This document shows, one piece after another, positions 12,028 to 24,560 of a stretch of 64,000 bases of DNA (the stretch's first letter is position 1; the number at the start of each line of letters is the position of its first letter). The stretch is taken from positions 9,763,230 to 9,827,229 of the forward strand of contig JAKOON010000022.1 in NCBI GenBank assembly GCA_022577435.1, in the 5' to 3' direction. The stretch comes from Embiotoca jacksoni. Taxonomy: Eukaryota; Chordata; Actinopteri; Embiotocidae. The position numbers were made by a program, and so were the translations under genes. The notes under the pieces were generated by a model, which saw only the letters and a list, made by a program, of their open reading frames with translations, ran no database searches and had not been told where the DNA came from.

Positions 12028-12120
<93 letters not shown>
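12028..12120. repeat. (GT)n microsatellite, about 93 bp, ending in (GC)n
   Basis: This is the longest dinucleotide tract in the window. GT repeats are nearly perfect and run into a GCGCGCGC step at about 12112-12120. Alternating GT and GC is the sequence type that favours Z-DNA. The tract produces poly-Cys-Val frames on + and poly-His-Thr frames on -, which are not genes. Confidence 0.98.
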
Positions 12121-14379
12121 CCCCCCTGGTGTGTATTTGTGCCTGTGGAGAGGAATGGGAGGGTTTGAGGTAAATGACAGTAACATGGTCACATCCTTGG
12201 ATGAAATGGGAGACAGAGGCAGATGGGGGTACTTGGCATTTCCTGCGCCAGCTTGTTTGTTGCTGCCTAATGAGCTCTCGGACTCCATTAATGAGAGGAC
12301 TGAATCCATTATCATCATCATTTCAAAAGGAGGCCCTGGCTCTAAACAGCTCCCCACATTAGCAGGACTAACCCTCGTTGCACCATTTGATCAGCAAAGG
12401 CAGCGGGGGTTGTGACGCACACACATCCACACGTGCACCTTTTTTCCTTGTTAATACTACACACCCTTTGCGCCACCTTGATGTGAACACACGGCATGCA
12501 GATACACATAAATATAAATGGCAGATAGATTGGGAACATACACTTTCTCTCACATACAAGCATTCATGAAGACATAACTGCACCTTTCTTTTGTTGTAAT
12601 TTTAGTGAGTCCCAGCAGAGAAGAAGAAAGAGGGTTTGTATGATACAAACTAACAGCAGGATGACATGCTGAATAAACGACAGAGATAGAGAGGGAAGGA
12701 GGCAGAGACAGACTGAAGGAGAGACACAAAAAAAAAAAAGCTAAAGGAACAGCAAAGTAGGGCACCCTCGAGGAGCACTCCAAAAAAAATAAGGTTGGGA
12801 ATCATAAATAAACACAGAGTGCATAGTGATATAATGGCGTGCCAGCAGAGAGGGACAGATTCCATTTCCATTGCCTTCACCACCTTTTCCAGCGACATCA
12901 AAGGACCAATTAAGGTCCCAGTGAAGCTGGCCGTCAAGGCTGCAGTGGAGGTTCTGTCAGCGTTAGCCTGCCCTCAGTGCTGCTGTCTCTGTCAACCTCA
13001 CTGCTGACACTAGTGACAAGGACCCCTTACTGAACCCGCCCGCCCGCCCGTCTCCCTCAATTCAGGTTTCCCCTATGTATGAATTTTTCTTGCGCTCTCG
13101 CTTCTTTTGCTCTCTTCTCTTGCTTTCTTTTCCCCCACCTGAACTCCTCTCTTAATAGTTCTCTCTCCTTCTCCGTTTTATCTCCGTTAAAAGTGTTCAA
13201 TCTGACTGTTGCACAGCGCCACCCCTCAGTGGTGCAGGACAAGAGCTAGCAAATAGCTTTCTCAGAACCGAGCATCGGCGCAAAAGAAGAAGGAACACAC
13301 ACCCTCTCTCTGAGATTGATAACTTCTTCGTTGCACCATTCACCCTCCCATGTCGTCTTCATGTAACTTTGGAATTGCTGAAATGTGAACGTGCCTTTGC
13401 TGCCTTTGATATTTAAGACAAAAGGGTACAGATGCGCAGGCTGCGCGCACACAGACACAGGGCCAACTGGAAATGGGAAAGGAGCTTTAATCTCACTCTT
13501 TGTCATGCTCCAAAGAGTTCCTCCTCTCTGTGTATTTTTCTGAATCTCTTTGGTTCATCCTTCGCCTACCTCGCTGCCCTTTTCCACTCGCGATTCCTCC
13601 GTTTATAATGGCACAGCGCCGTGCAGCACGCAAAGGGTGGGCAACAATTAACGAGTGGCTGTTTTTCGATCCGCTGCTCACATTGTGGTTTTCTACAATT
13701 GATTGCATCTCTGAAACAAAACCATAATAAGGTAATAACTGTATTTCAGTGACTGAGGAGGAGGCAAAGAAATAACGAAAGATGAACCATTTGAACAGTT
13801 GAAGAAACCCGTCGTACGAGAGAGATGATTTCATTAAATCAATAGGATTTAAATAATGTGCCGACTTTGTGTGAAAGCAAGAGGCAAAACAAACCACGGG
13901 ATTGCAACATACCACGCTCGTCTGCCAGCCTAATACTGGTGCATCATAGTATCTGACATGATTGTATCACTGTCAACTGCCTGCCATAGTTCCACCCCGA
14001 GGACAACAATGATACCGTGGCACAAAGGCAGCTATGCTAGTCTCTCTCCCTCTCTTTCCTATCTCTTCCAGTGATACCCCCCACCACCACCACCACCATC
14101 ACCACCACCCTTCATCTCCCTCCCTCCCTTTGGTATCTTTCTAGTGCAGTGGCCTCCGTTTACCACCATAACCCAAATTAGCTGGGCAGGCGTTATCCTC
14201 TCTCATCGCTCCGTGCCGTTAGGAGAGGGGGGAGAGAGAGGAGAGAAAAAAAAAATGTGGCAGAATTTCCTTTCTGCCTCTGTGACAGCGCTATCTGACA
14301 GCGTTTTACATCTCCCCTGCTCTCCCCTCACTACACTCCACTGTCAGACAAAGAAATTAATACCCCCAGTGACTGTGTT
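12121..14379. other. No gene seen; unassigned with pyrimidine-rich tracts
   Basis: Unassigned DNA containing an A run at about 12728-12739, a short (CCCG)n at about 13038-13050 and a (CAC)n tract at about 14091-14110. Pyrimidine-rich DNA lies at 13080-13190. The block at about 12820-12990 is complex and could be conserved. A minus-strand open frame of 140 codons at 13493-13915 has no domain I recognise. Confidence 0.5.
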
Positions 14380-14860
14380 TTAATTAAGCAATTTCATGCA
14401 AATTACACATTTTAGATTGTCAAATAATATACTGCGCAAAATTGTAGGCAGGCTGATCTGATATGCATGGAGTGTTATTCTTCCAGGCACTGTGCATACA
14501 TGGAAAATGAACAAAAATGCTAATTTCTAATCTATTATGCAAACAGTGGAGATACTTACATAGATTTGCACGCCTTTCTCGGATAAATACAGCTCTTGAA
14601 TTCTATGTATAGAATGACTGGATTTCTTAAGCAGTCTTTGCCATTGTTATTTATCTTATTTTGTCTTTATTTCAATCATATCTCCTCGTGCTTTCCAAGC
14701 AGCGTGCACTAATGCTCTTTAGCCGTACGAGCAGCAGCCTGCGCGATAGGATAACGTAAATAAACAGATATGGAACACATCTGCAAGTTTATCATCAAAC
14801 ACTGTTTCAAGATCTCATTGACAATGAATAATTGGGAGAGGGGTGTCTGGAAAATGAAAG
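14380..14860. promoter_or_regulatory. Candidate conserved non-coding element with POU octamers
   Basis: Complex AT-rich DNA without simple repeats. It has TTAATTAAGCAATT near 14380-14393, then a perfect octamer ATGCAAAT at 14396-14403 and a variant ATGCAAAC at 14537-14544, plus several ATGCAT and TAAT words. This combination of POU-type and homeodomain-type sites is typical of neural or developmental enhancers. Conservation was not tested. Confidence 0.4.
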
Positions 14861-14871
14861 AACAACTTGAC

Positions 14872-14892
14872 AAAAAAAAAAAAAAAAAAAAA
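14872..14892. repeat. Poly-A run
   Basis: A run of 21 A closes the CNE-like block. No retroposon body is recognised upstream. Confidence 0.95.
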
Positions 14893-15640
14893 TTACTATT
14901 TGAATATTCTCTTTCCTAATACGCTCTAATGAAACATAGAGCCCCAACTAATATTAGTAATCCACACTACTCTCCATCTTCTCCCATTAGCACATTGAAC
15001 TTATTTGAAATTCATTACAATCCACAAGCCTTTTAGTTCACTGGAATCAGTAATGATGACAAAATGAATATAACATTATACTTTATTACTGGGGTTGCCG
15101 CCATATGAGAGTCCTCAGAAATGCCCCTCTTGAAAACCGCGGGTGTCAAAAGTCAGCATGTGCAGGTAGTGAGTCAAAAAGCAATCCTTATTAATTGAAA
15201 GCTTGAAGAGGGGTCTTGCTGGTACTTTGTGATTCAAATCCATTTAATCAAAGGTTTGTTTCTATATGCTGGCACTTAGTACTGTATATTACCGCATACA
15301 ATGAGACGCCAATGAATTGCAATCCATCCAGCGCTGCCTTCCATTCTCCTCTAATGGGGAAAAGAAGCAGGATAAGAGCAGGAGAAGGCGAGGCTAATGG
15401 TAGGGTATGAGCGAGTTGTTGACGTGCTTCTTCCACATTCAGAGCAGTCTTTCAATGGTCGCAGATTCATACAATAACTACGACTTTTCTTCTTTTTTTC
15501 TTTTTTTTTACCCTGTGGTATAATAAAATCTGGATGAACAATAGGGAAACATGTTCACCACAAAGTATAAAACATTGTGGGGCAATTATGGGAGCTCTGA
15601 ATATTCCTGCTCAACATGAAGCTGCTCACAGGTCTCTCAA
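14893..15640. promoter_or_regulatory. CNE-like DNA, low certainty
   Basis: Complex AT-rich sequence with repeated TAATATTAGTAAT-like words near 14950-14965, ATTCATTACAAT near 15011-15022 and TTATTAATTGAAAG near 15188-15201. T runs occur around 15494-15510. There is no coding evidence. Confidence 0.25.
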
Positions 15641-17689
15641 CTGTGCGCTCCTACTGTGAGCTCCTTTTTACATTATACTTCTCATCTCGCTGAAGTCAAC
15701 GCAGGTCCAGGCCGCCAGAAGGCAACAGTCACAAAACAGCTACTTGAACTCCTGCAGGCTCCATCTAAGACGCCGTATGGCAGCTTAAGGCTTGGTGACT
15801 ACTGTATGGTGGTGGATGTGAGAGCAAAGCAGAGGACAAGGGAGGATGGAGGGCTCAAAGAGAGATGGAGACAGAAGAATAAAAGAAAACTACTATATAG
15901 CTATACAATGTGCCTGCTTTCTGATATAGGTGAACAAAGTCCAAAGACACTAAAAGCAGAGAGAACTTTCGCCTTTTTACATTATTTTATATTAAATGAT
16001 TGCATATTCAGTTAATTGAAGCATCCTCTTTCTCCTTCTCAGCACTATATAAAAATGTCAGGTAAACCTTATCTGACAAACAAACAAGAAAGCACCGACC
16101 CAACCGCAATGTCTTTCTGTCCTCTGTCTATTTGACCACCTTTTGAACCTCCTCTTTCCTTTGTCTGTCCAGTCCTATTCTTTCCTCCTACTTCTGCTTC
16201 TCTCCCTATCAAAGCTTCTCTTTCTCAGCAGCCACACTGAGGCGCTGCCCTCCCGTCCCCCTCCACACCACACAGCAACCTGACGGAAAAATTGAAAAGC
16301 CCCCGTCGTCCCTCCGTGACTCCTGGGTGAACCTACGGAATCACTCGAGGGCCAGTTAAAGGCAGCGGGGGGAGGCCAAGCAGAGGCGGTGTCCTGCGGA
16401 TATAAACAAGAGACTCCGGTGACGGGCAGCCAGCGAGACGGGGATGGGGGGGAGGGCCTCTTCGCTGGGTATTAGATGGTGATTAGAAGATTCACCGTGC
16501 CATCTGATTACCACATGGCAGCAGGCTTTATTGATCCCAGCTGGGCAGAGGGGTAAATGTTTAGAGTGGATCGCTCGGGTGAAAGGCAGAAGGGGAAAGT
16601 GATTCAAACATAGCAGTTAAACTCAGGCCAGGGACAAAGTGAGATTAGACTTGAAATTCATGTGGCAGTAACAAGAAGTTGGCAGAGAAATAGGGATGAT
16701 GTAACAGGATAAACAAAGGATAATGGAGCGTGGGTAGGCATTGCAAGGCCCCACCACTACACTATATCCTTGTAGTGTAAGTGCCACAATCATATTTCAT
16801 AGATTAGGTGCCATGAAAGAGTTATCCTGTTCAAAAGCCAAAAAAAAAAAAAGGGTTTAAAGGCTTTAGAAAAGCGAGTAATGGAGTCAGAAAGTCACAG
16901 ATTGTGAGACAAAATATCACATTAATGCTCTGTTGTCGTCATGCAAATACAAGAAATGAATACCCTTAAATCATCTTTGGTTAAGGAACCATCTCTGGCT
17001 GACTGTCAAGAGGGCAGGAAACTGGAAATCACTGCACTGTTTCCTCCTCTTCATCGCTCTCTTGTCCTATAGTGCAAGTGTGAAATGAGAGGCGGACGCA
17101 ACACAACAGGCCCCGGTGTTTTTGCTCGCTCATTAAGTCGGCCCGGAGGTAAGCCAATTGATCTGCAATTCATTCTCACAAGCGTTAAATCGATGCAGAG
17201 AGACATGAAAAGCCCCGGGTTTTTACGACTTCAGTCAAAGATTCCTGAGACGCTTTGTAACAGCAGATAATGGTAATCTGCCTTGTTTGTGACTCAGTAC
17301 TGAGCAATCAATATGGTAAAAGGGAAAGAAAAAAAAGTCATGGAGCCCAAGAGGAAGTTGATTTGAATGAAAACAATAGAGTGTTTTTTTTTTTTCCAAT
17401 GTTGTCTATACTTCCAGATAGAACTGAGATCATTATAAATGCATGTGCTGTGCTCTCTCTCGTCTTCCTCCATGCCTTTATGGGGCACAGTAGAGCCACT
17501 CTAAAATTTAAATCAACCCACTTCAAGATAAATGATAGTGCTCACAAACCTTATCCACTTAAATATACCGCACTAAACTAACACACTAATTATAGCCATT
17601 TCTTCTGAGACCTCCATCGCAAATGCAAACACCCAAACAATAGTGCTCCATCGCTCCACGTACAGTATGTGACACCTGAGCGATCCATT
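15641..17689. other. No gene seen; unassigned
   Basis: No supported coding region. A POU octamer ATGCAAAT lies at 16941-16948. An imperfect 7-bp inverted repeat (TACACTA and TAGTGTA) lies near 16760-16780. Pyrimidine-rich DNA at 16120-16260 ends in splice-acceptor-like words, but no exon can be followed. The block at 16320-16620 is G+C-richer and complex. Confidence 0.5.
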
Positions 17690-18290
17690 ACAGCTCGTTC
17701 CGTATTGATTGACAAAGTAGCAACATAAAGTAATTATAATTGATTCCAGATGAGCCTCAGCCTGCCATACACAGGTCCTCCTCCTCCTCCTTTCTCTCTC
17801 TCCATCTCACTTACTGCTTGGAATCTGAATAGGGAGCTCGGGTAATTAGGTCACGCTGTTAAATTTTTAATGATCTCTGAAATCATATTCATGCTCACAG
17901 TGTGTCAGGTACACGTACAGCCAGCCTGGAGTGATACATCACCATTCTATGACATGAACAGAAGGCCTTAGCCATTTAATTGTGTGACCTTTTCGACCGA
18001 GCACCAAGTGAAGCCATCGGGAGAGAGAGGTATTTAGCGGGAAAATGAGCGATTGGGTATTGGTGAGATGAGCGACGCGGCGGCTCGTCATAATAAAACA
18101 GATTCACACAGTTTTGTGCGGCGCCGTGTGTGCATGCTAAAGGTGTTTGCAAAGGGAGGAGTCCTTGTTAAGGTGGTTTGATCGTGGCGTCGGTGCTGCA
18201 TTTTCATGAAGGCGGTGGCTCAGTCATGGTCAAGGTCGAGGCTAAAGGGCATGAGGGTCAGACACAGAGACAAAGGCTGGGAACATGGCT
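17690..18290. promoter_or_regulatory. Candidate conserved non-coding element
   Basis: Complex sequence with TAATTATAATTG, GGTAATTAGG and TTTTTAATGATC homeodomain-type words in the first 200 bp. A moderately CpG-rich part follows at about 18040-18130. A (CTC)n tract at about 17777-17790 interrupts it. No frame is convincing. The regulatory call is inference. Confidence 0.35.
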
Positions 18291-20847
18291 GGCAGCTTTC
18301 CCATAATTTGTAATGACAGATGATCATCTACTTTCTGATGGAACATGTAGTAGAGCGAATAAAAGAAAATCCACTGAACGTCATCAGCAAGTCATCAGCA
18401 AACTATTAGAATACTTCTCTTTTCCCGAAAACAATTTTATCATGTTCCTTAAACAACTGAATAATTCAAATAAATAATCTGCCTATACACATATATACTT
18501 GTTACTAAGGACAATATAAAAACTAAAAAGTGGCTATAGCCCTAATGGGCTTCTTTTCCAGTATGTGGCTTGTTTATGATAGAGGCGGAGAGGTACAATG
18601 ATGTAAATGCTAACTCCTGATGATGATTAAAAAGGAAGCTCTACCAGTCACTCCAATGCACATTTGAATTTACCACAGAATACCACTTGCTGTCGTTTCA
18701 ATGATATTAATGCTATTATGTTGAGTATTTGTTGAAGTTATCACATCTGGTTTTTTTTCTTACGTATTTGTTTTCGATTTGTTTATGAAAATACAGTGAA
18801 TACTCTGTCAAAGTCAAGATAACAACTGCCGATCGCAATAATAAGGTTTTAACAAAGACAAATGTAAGCACAAAACAGTTGTGGTAAATGACTACTTCAC
18901 TCTCACTGGAGACAGAGAAACTTCTTCCTGCTATTATTGTTGTTTATTTCTATTTAATTTACCCGGCAATGAACATTTTTCAAGCCTATATTATATCTAA
19001 AATGGTTTGTTTGGGGATTTTAAATATTGCTCATAAAAGAGGCAATAAAAGATATGTGATAAAAAATATCTTTTATTTCCCATTAATGGAGATAAATCTA
19101 TTAAGATTGTTCAAAAAAAACACTTCAACTGTATATGAACAATGTGCATTTGAAAAATATTATTTCTGTTGTTAGTACACAGAAACTAAGAATAACATTT
19201 TTTTTTGTTATTCTGGGTATAGCTATTAATAGAGTAAGGTAATTAGTTGTATATTGTTTGATATGTAACACATGTATATGTCCTTTATCTTGCACTCACA
19301 ACAGCTTTCTTTCTTTGGCAGTTTTTACCGCTGGTCATATGACTCACAGTAAGAGATGAACAGCATTTAACCTGCTTGATCTTTACCTGGTGATGTTTTT
19401 TGTTTTACCAGAAATTTTATGAAAGTCAACAGTCCAACTCTGTGGAGGCACTTTTGGCCTCCTCCTTTAGCACGAACAGGAAGTAAGAGCACACACTTAG
19501 CTTATATACTGTACATCAGCGGGTCAAAAGACTGCACACACCCCATTACAAAAGTGCATGAAGAAACAACAGAAGAAAACACGAAGAGAAATAAGAAGAG
19601 TGCATTCGTGAGTTGAGAGGGAGCACCTTCGTTCACCTCACACATGTAAAATCCTTCATTAGTGAGTGATTGTCTCATCCCGCGCCAGCATCTGACAGGA
19701 AGGTGGGCTTGATCCCCTATAATTACACTTCCCATGGAAATGATTGCATCTTGAGTTTCCAAACTGACAACTCTATTTGGACACAAGTAATCCGCTTTCT
19801 CGGCTGTGGCTGATACCTGAGCATAATCTGCCCAGTCAAGCAGCAAGCAATGGCAGCACGCTCTCTTGCTGCTGTGGCAAGAAACACAAACGATGAAGCC
19901 TCTCCCCCTGTTGCACTCTGGTAATTTAGCCCATCCTGGGTTTGTGGGTTTTGAAGCATGCAGTTTTTTTTTCTTCATCATTGTCGGGACTTGCATGGCT
20001 GGAAGGAAATGGAGATGTAAATGGGGAGAGGTTTACCAGCGTATAGTGTGATGTGAGCAACAATCCAGGGATCAGATTAAGCCATGCAGTATTCGTCCAC
20101 TAAAAAGTGGAAGGTATTGGCCAGATTCAGGGGATAAACTGCAACAGCACCACAGAACACAGCGAAAGGCTATCTCACATTATGCTAAACCCTTCAACCA
20201 TCGCTTACAAAATCCTCTATATTCCTGTATTTTTCTCATAAGCAAACAGGCAAAGCTTGTCTGCTTCTCAGTTTAGATTTCTAATTTAAAACTCTTTAGA
20301 AACAAACACATAAACTGAAGATTAGCATGATCACAAGCAGGTATATCAAGTGGTGTATCAGATGAGTGGGGGTGAGATTCTTGTTGACAAAAGGTATCCT
20401 TCTGGGAGTTCAGTATGCCTCCGATACGCCCGTCTATTCATAGCAATAATTTGACACAAATCCGAAAATATTGTCGCACATACATAGGTGTTAAAGCTAA
20501 ACCAGATTGTGAAAATAAATTGTGGATGTGATGTTTCTGTGGAAAAGAAAAGAGACAAAGGCCAGGAAGAAAGAAGACAAAATCAACAGAGCCCGGAGAA
20601 AGCAAATTAATAGAAATGGCACCTTAAAACTGACTTAACAACTTGGTGTCTTTCCATTCATTAGTGGGCCCTGCCGTTAATACATCATTGTGTGAGAGGC
20701 ATGAAGGACAGGCACTGACGGGATTACACCCCCTTCTAATAACACGTCGTGGAAATTAAAATTCACGGGGAGACGACGCATCGGGGAAAAGTGAAGTGAG
20801 GCAGTTGCATGAGTAGAGGAGAAAAAAAAAGAAAGAAAGTGGAGGAT
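18291..20847. other. No gene seen; partly CNE-like
   Basis: Unassigned DNA. A 12-bp direct duplication (GTCATCAGCAA twice) lies at about 18380-18402. The minus-strand frame at 19502-19996 is 164 codons long and the longest one not driven by a microsatellite, but it has no recognisable domain. Blocks at 19620-20060 and 20570-20830 are complex and may be conserved. Confidence 0.45.
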
Positions 20848-20892
20848 GTTGGGGCGGGGGGGTGGGGGGGTGGAGGGGAGGGGAGGGTGGTG
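20848..20892 (+). repeat. G-rich tract, possible G-quadruplex
   Basis: A 45-bp stretch on the + strand consists almost only of G, with G runs of 4 to 7 separated by single C, T or A bases. It has at least four G runs of three or more, which meets the usual sequence pattern for an intramolecular quadruplex. It sits in AT-rich DNA between two complex blocks. Confidence 0.8.
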
Positions 20893-22667
20893 TAAGAGAT
20901 AAATAACAGAGGATGAAATGACTCCCATAAATAAAGCCGGAGTCTAGAAGGCCATTAGGCACGACACAGCCAACATGACAAGGCAATGATGCTGGGTAAA
21001 TACTCGCTGTTTATTCATTTAAATATCGTTCAGCTAGCTGAAATAATCATGACGAACAACTGCTGCCGTGGAAGAAGATTAAGGGGCCAAATAACAAGCA
21101 ATGATATGAAAACAATTTTGTGTAGCTCATTTACAGCAAGAAAATATCATCTGACATAGACTATTGTAGCCGTACTTGGCAGCGAAAGCAGAACTGATTT
21201 CATTTTCAGCTGTGGATTCCTCTAAATCAGGAGGGACTAATGGAATCAGCTTTTCACAGCCTGTTTATGTATTTATCTATTTATATTACCAAGGGAGTTG
21301 TGGTGAATGCGTGGTTGTCATGTTTGCAGAATCCCCGATTGCTAATAAGGCTAAGCCTCTTCTGGTGAGCCTGGAGCCACAGAGCTAAGCTTTCTCTCTC
21401 TCTGAATATATAAAGTCAAAAGTAAATCAATTGACTAATATGAGAGGGTGTCACAGTGTCAATGCCTGTTTTGGTTTTTTTATTCGACGAAAATGGGATG
21501 CAGACTTATGGTCAGACCACAGAAACTGTGACCTTGATCAGAGGTTTGAGTTCAATTTTCCCTCAAAGTCCATCAACAAATAAAACTTTTGCCTGATTTG
21601 GGATCAGTTTCTGCGGATATTCAAGGAGAGAGGGACACAATAAGAGTGTCTACCGCTTTCAACTCGACTCTCAAAGCGATGAGTCCCTGAACTTCTGGTG
21701 CAGAGGCCGAGACTGGAAGAAAGAAAAGAAAAAAAAAAAAAAAACAGGAGTTTTTTTTTTTTCCATTATGCAGCCGTGACTCTGTGTCTGTGTAAACTGG
21801 TGTGCTGAGCAGAGAAAGAAGAGAGACACTCACACACAGGCAATGTCAGGGAGAGAGTTGTGAATTGTAACTTTATGATTTGATGTTTCAGGGCATCCGA
21901 GGTCACTAATAAGAATGTGTTTATGCAGAAAGCGCAAGTATCTTTGACTTTTTCTCTCTTCCGTCTCCTCTCTCTCCCTCCCGTTCTCGCTGTTTTTAAT
22001 TATTTACAGTTTTTGAGGGGGGAGAAATAAGTAGTCAAGCTTTTGGACATTCCTGATGCTATGCTGCACTTTCCCTCTGAAATATCATGCATATTTAAAG
22101 TTAATAAAGCATATTCCTTACCTTTTATCCAGGGCTTTTTAATGCGGGGCATAAAGCGAGAGAAAAGTATATGTGTGCGTGCTCCTGTTTGTGTGTGTCA
22201 CATCACTTATTGACCCTCCCCAAAGACATCTATGATCAGCAGCACCACAGATTACAGCCAATTCTTCACTGATTTTGTGACCTAAACTTTCCGCGTTACA
22301 CCACGTAATCCTGCAACTACAGACGAGCCCTTCGGTAGGTGCCATCATTTATCTGTCACACACAAACAGTCAAAGTGTCAGGAGTCCATAGAAAAGTGAA
22401 AATGATGTTCTGAGTCCAGTGAAAAATCATGAATAAATCAGGCAGTGGGGCAGCTGCGCCATGGGGCAGCAATATATTAACATCTGAATGGTGTAATTAA
22501 TGATAACTGCAGTTATGAAAAGGTGCACGTGCAAGAAGTGTACTGAGTGGTCATGTCTGTTTATGAGTGTTTGTTTTAATTATGTTACATTACTTGGAAG
22601 GCCGAATAATGATGATTGCTAAGTTCACAGCTTGGGGTGAACAAATGTACAGTTGGAACAATGAAGT
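20893..22667. other. No gene seen; partly CNE-like
   Basis: Complex AT-rich DNA at 20900-21160 (TTCATTTAAATATCG, AGCTAGCTGAAATAATCATGA) could be conserved. Homopolymer A and T runs lie at about 21728-21765. Nothing coding is supported. Confidence 0.5.
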
Positions 22668-22741
22668 AAAAGTGGCAACATTTTTAATCATGACAGTAGT
22701 GATAAGTAGTGAATGTCATGATTAAATATGTTGCCGCTTTA
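22668..22741. ncRNA. Near-perfect 28-bp-arm hairpin; pre-miRNA-like or foldback transposon
   Basis: The left arm 22668-22695 and right arm 22714-22741 are reverse complements at 25 of 28 positions. One of the differences becomes a G-U pair in RNA and one is the outermost pair, so an RNA stem would have a single internal mismatch. The loop is 18 nt. Total size (74 nt), stem length and loop size fit a microRNA precursor. A miniature inverted-repeat transposon would look the same: the outer ends read AAAGTGGCAACA against its complement with one change. I recognise no known microRNA or transposon family. Confidence 0.45.
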
Positions 22742-23260
22742 TTTTAAGTGACTCCAATTTTGCTGATGTTCTGCTTTATAATGTCTTTAAATAAACATCT
22801 TTGAGTTTTCATACTTTTGGTTTGACATAAGCGTCGGATCTGGGAACCTGTAGCAATCATTTGTCAGCATTTTCTGTCATTTCATTGAAAATTAAGAAAA
22901 AATAAGATAAATAACTGAGTTCGCACCATAAATACATGCACATCTCGTTTACAACCGTTTGTATGCTTTGTAGACGCTGCCATTGCTGATATTACTTTAG
23001 CTTTACCAGCATCACCATCGATAGCGGTCGACTGCAGTACCTAAATGCTAAAACGTGCGTTATTGTTACATGTCATTCACAAACAGTGCTGCCAATGTCG
23101 TAGATTGCAGATCTATGATGTCATATCTTGGTCACATATATCCAAATTTAAGAAAAAGAAAATGTTCAGTTTATTGTTATTCAAGTTCTATTAACTCTCA
23201 AGCATCATTATCAGCTTTAAAATCCAGTATCGGTGCGGCTGTAGTGCTGCGTGTGTGTGT
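22742..23260. other. Repeat-like segment with the AATCCAGTATCGGT word
   Basis: AT-rich DNA, the second half of which (about 22930-23250) resembles dispersed fish repeat DNA. The word AATCCAGTATCGGT at about 23221-23234 matches 9552-9565. No reliable termini can be drawn. Confidence 0.3.
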
Positions 23261-24059
23261 AAGTGTGCGAGCAGCTACATGTCTGAGTGGGCTGGTCAAA
23301 CCCAGGTGTGTGCCATGTAGGAGGGGGTGTCTCTGCTGCGAACAAAAGGCTGCTGGATGGAGGATTTGGAGGGAAGTCTTGACTAGGGATCCTCATAAAT
23401 CACTGGCCTAGCTGCTGGATTCTGACAAGCCTGTATAGCTTTATCTTCTGCTGCTGTTCGCTCTCGTGCCCGCCTGCCTGTTCGTCTCCTGTTTATGCAT
23501 ATCCAGTGGATATCCCACCTCTTCTCCTCTCTTTGGCTAGCCCTCCCTCTTCCTCTCCCCCTTCACTCCTTTCCCATCTCTTCTGTTGTCTACCTTCTGT
23601 ATCCGTGCAACCACCTCTCTCTCTCTCTCCTCCCCTCTTCCTCACTCCCTCTTATTCCCCTCCAGTAGGCCTGGTCTTCTCAAGGCCTGGCCAAGCTTAG
23701 AGCCTCCCAAAGACCCTCTTTTCCTGCTCTGCCTGCTTAATTGATTCTGCTGGGGCAAAAAAAAAAAAGGGAAAAAAAAAGAAGCGATATATACCTCATA
23801 ACTTATTTATGCTGCCCTTTGATATGTGTGATATTTAAGAAGGGTTAATATGTATAGGGTTAATCCTTGAGGGATGAGATTTGTTAAAATTTCATGATGG
23901 ACTGACCAATAAGATGAGATAAAATGAAATAAAATGAAAGTTGGAAGTTGCAGCGCAGGCCTCTCTCTGTGGGGTGTTGCTGCATTCGCATACCAAAAAA
24001 CGAATCGGTGAATGAAATCAACTTTTAAGGAATTTATTTTTGCTATGAAATCTTAAATC
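23261..24059. other. No gene seen; long pyrimidine tract
   Basis: A C/T-rich stretch at about 23515-23665 dominates. It is low complexity and explains the open frame rich in Pro, Leu and Ser. A-rich runs follow at about 23757-23780. There is also an AAATGAAATA-type tandem near 23918-23940. Confidence 0.6.
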
Positions 24060-24560
24060 CAACTTTCCACAGAGCACCCTGGGAGAGCTTGCATATTTTT
24101 CTGATCTTTTCATGAAGCAGAACAGAAAGTTAGGCTAAAGGAGTGATGGTGAGGTTTCTTGTCGTGGCGATTTTTGACGCCAAAAAAATAGCCATATTTT
24201 TTTTATATACATATGCCATTAACTTTCTGGTGCATGTGTAGGCACTTTATGCATGCAAACGCCCACGCACATGTACGTACAGTCTGTGGGTGCTGACAGA
24301 GGGAAGGGAGACCGTGCTCAAAGGCTGGTGCGTGGAGGCTTGTGGGGCTGCGGTCCCAGCATATTCATAAATCAGGCCTTTCAGGGAGCTGTCAGAGGCT
24401 CCATAATGAGGGTCATTACTCAGGCAGGGTGTCAAAGCTACTATCACAGGGACCCGTCCCTGGAAATCACACTCACTCTGCTCCTTGTTAAATAAACAGT
24501 GCAGTATACAAAATGGCAAACAAGCTGAGGGTCAATCTGATGCAGTGCGGGGCCAGGCAG
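24060..24560. promoter_or_regulatory. Candidate conserved non-coding element
   Basis: Complex balanced-composition DNA, particularly 24330-24500, with ATATTCATAAATCAGG, CATAATGAGGGTCATTACTC and GTTAAATAAAC words. No simple repeats interrupt this core. No coding frame is convincing. The regulatory role is inferred. Confidence 0.3.

Noticed and set aside
11704..12415. Long open frames on both strands (217 and 170 codons)
   Set aside because: They are open only because they cross the 93-bp GT tract, giving His-Thr and Cys-Val runs. The flanking text has no domain and both strands are open at once.
13493..13915. Minus-strand frame of 140 codons
   Set aside because: Composition is not protein-like overall and no family is recognised. 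A shorter + frame overlaps it.
19502..19996. Minus-strand frame of 164 codons
   Set aside because: It is the longest frame without a microsatellite, but a frame or two of this size is expected by chance in 64 kb. It is rich in Cys and Ser, with a hydrophobic tail and no recognisable domain.
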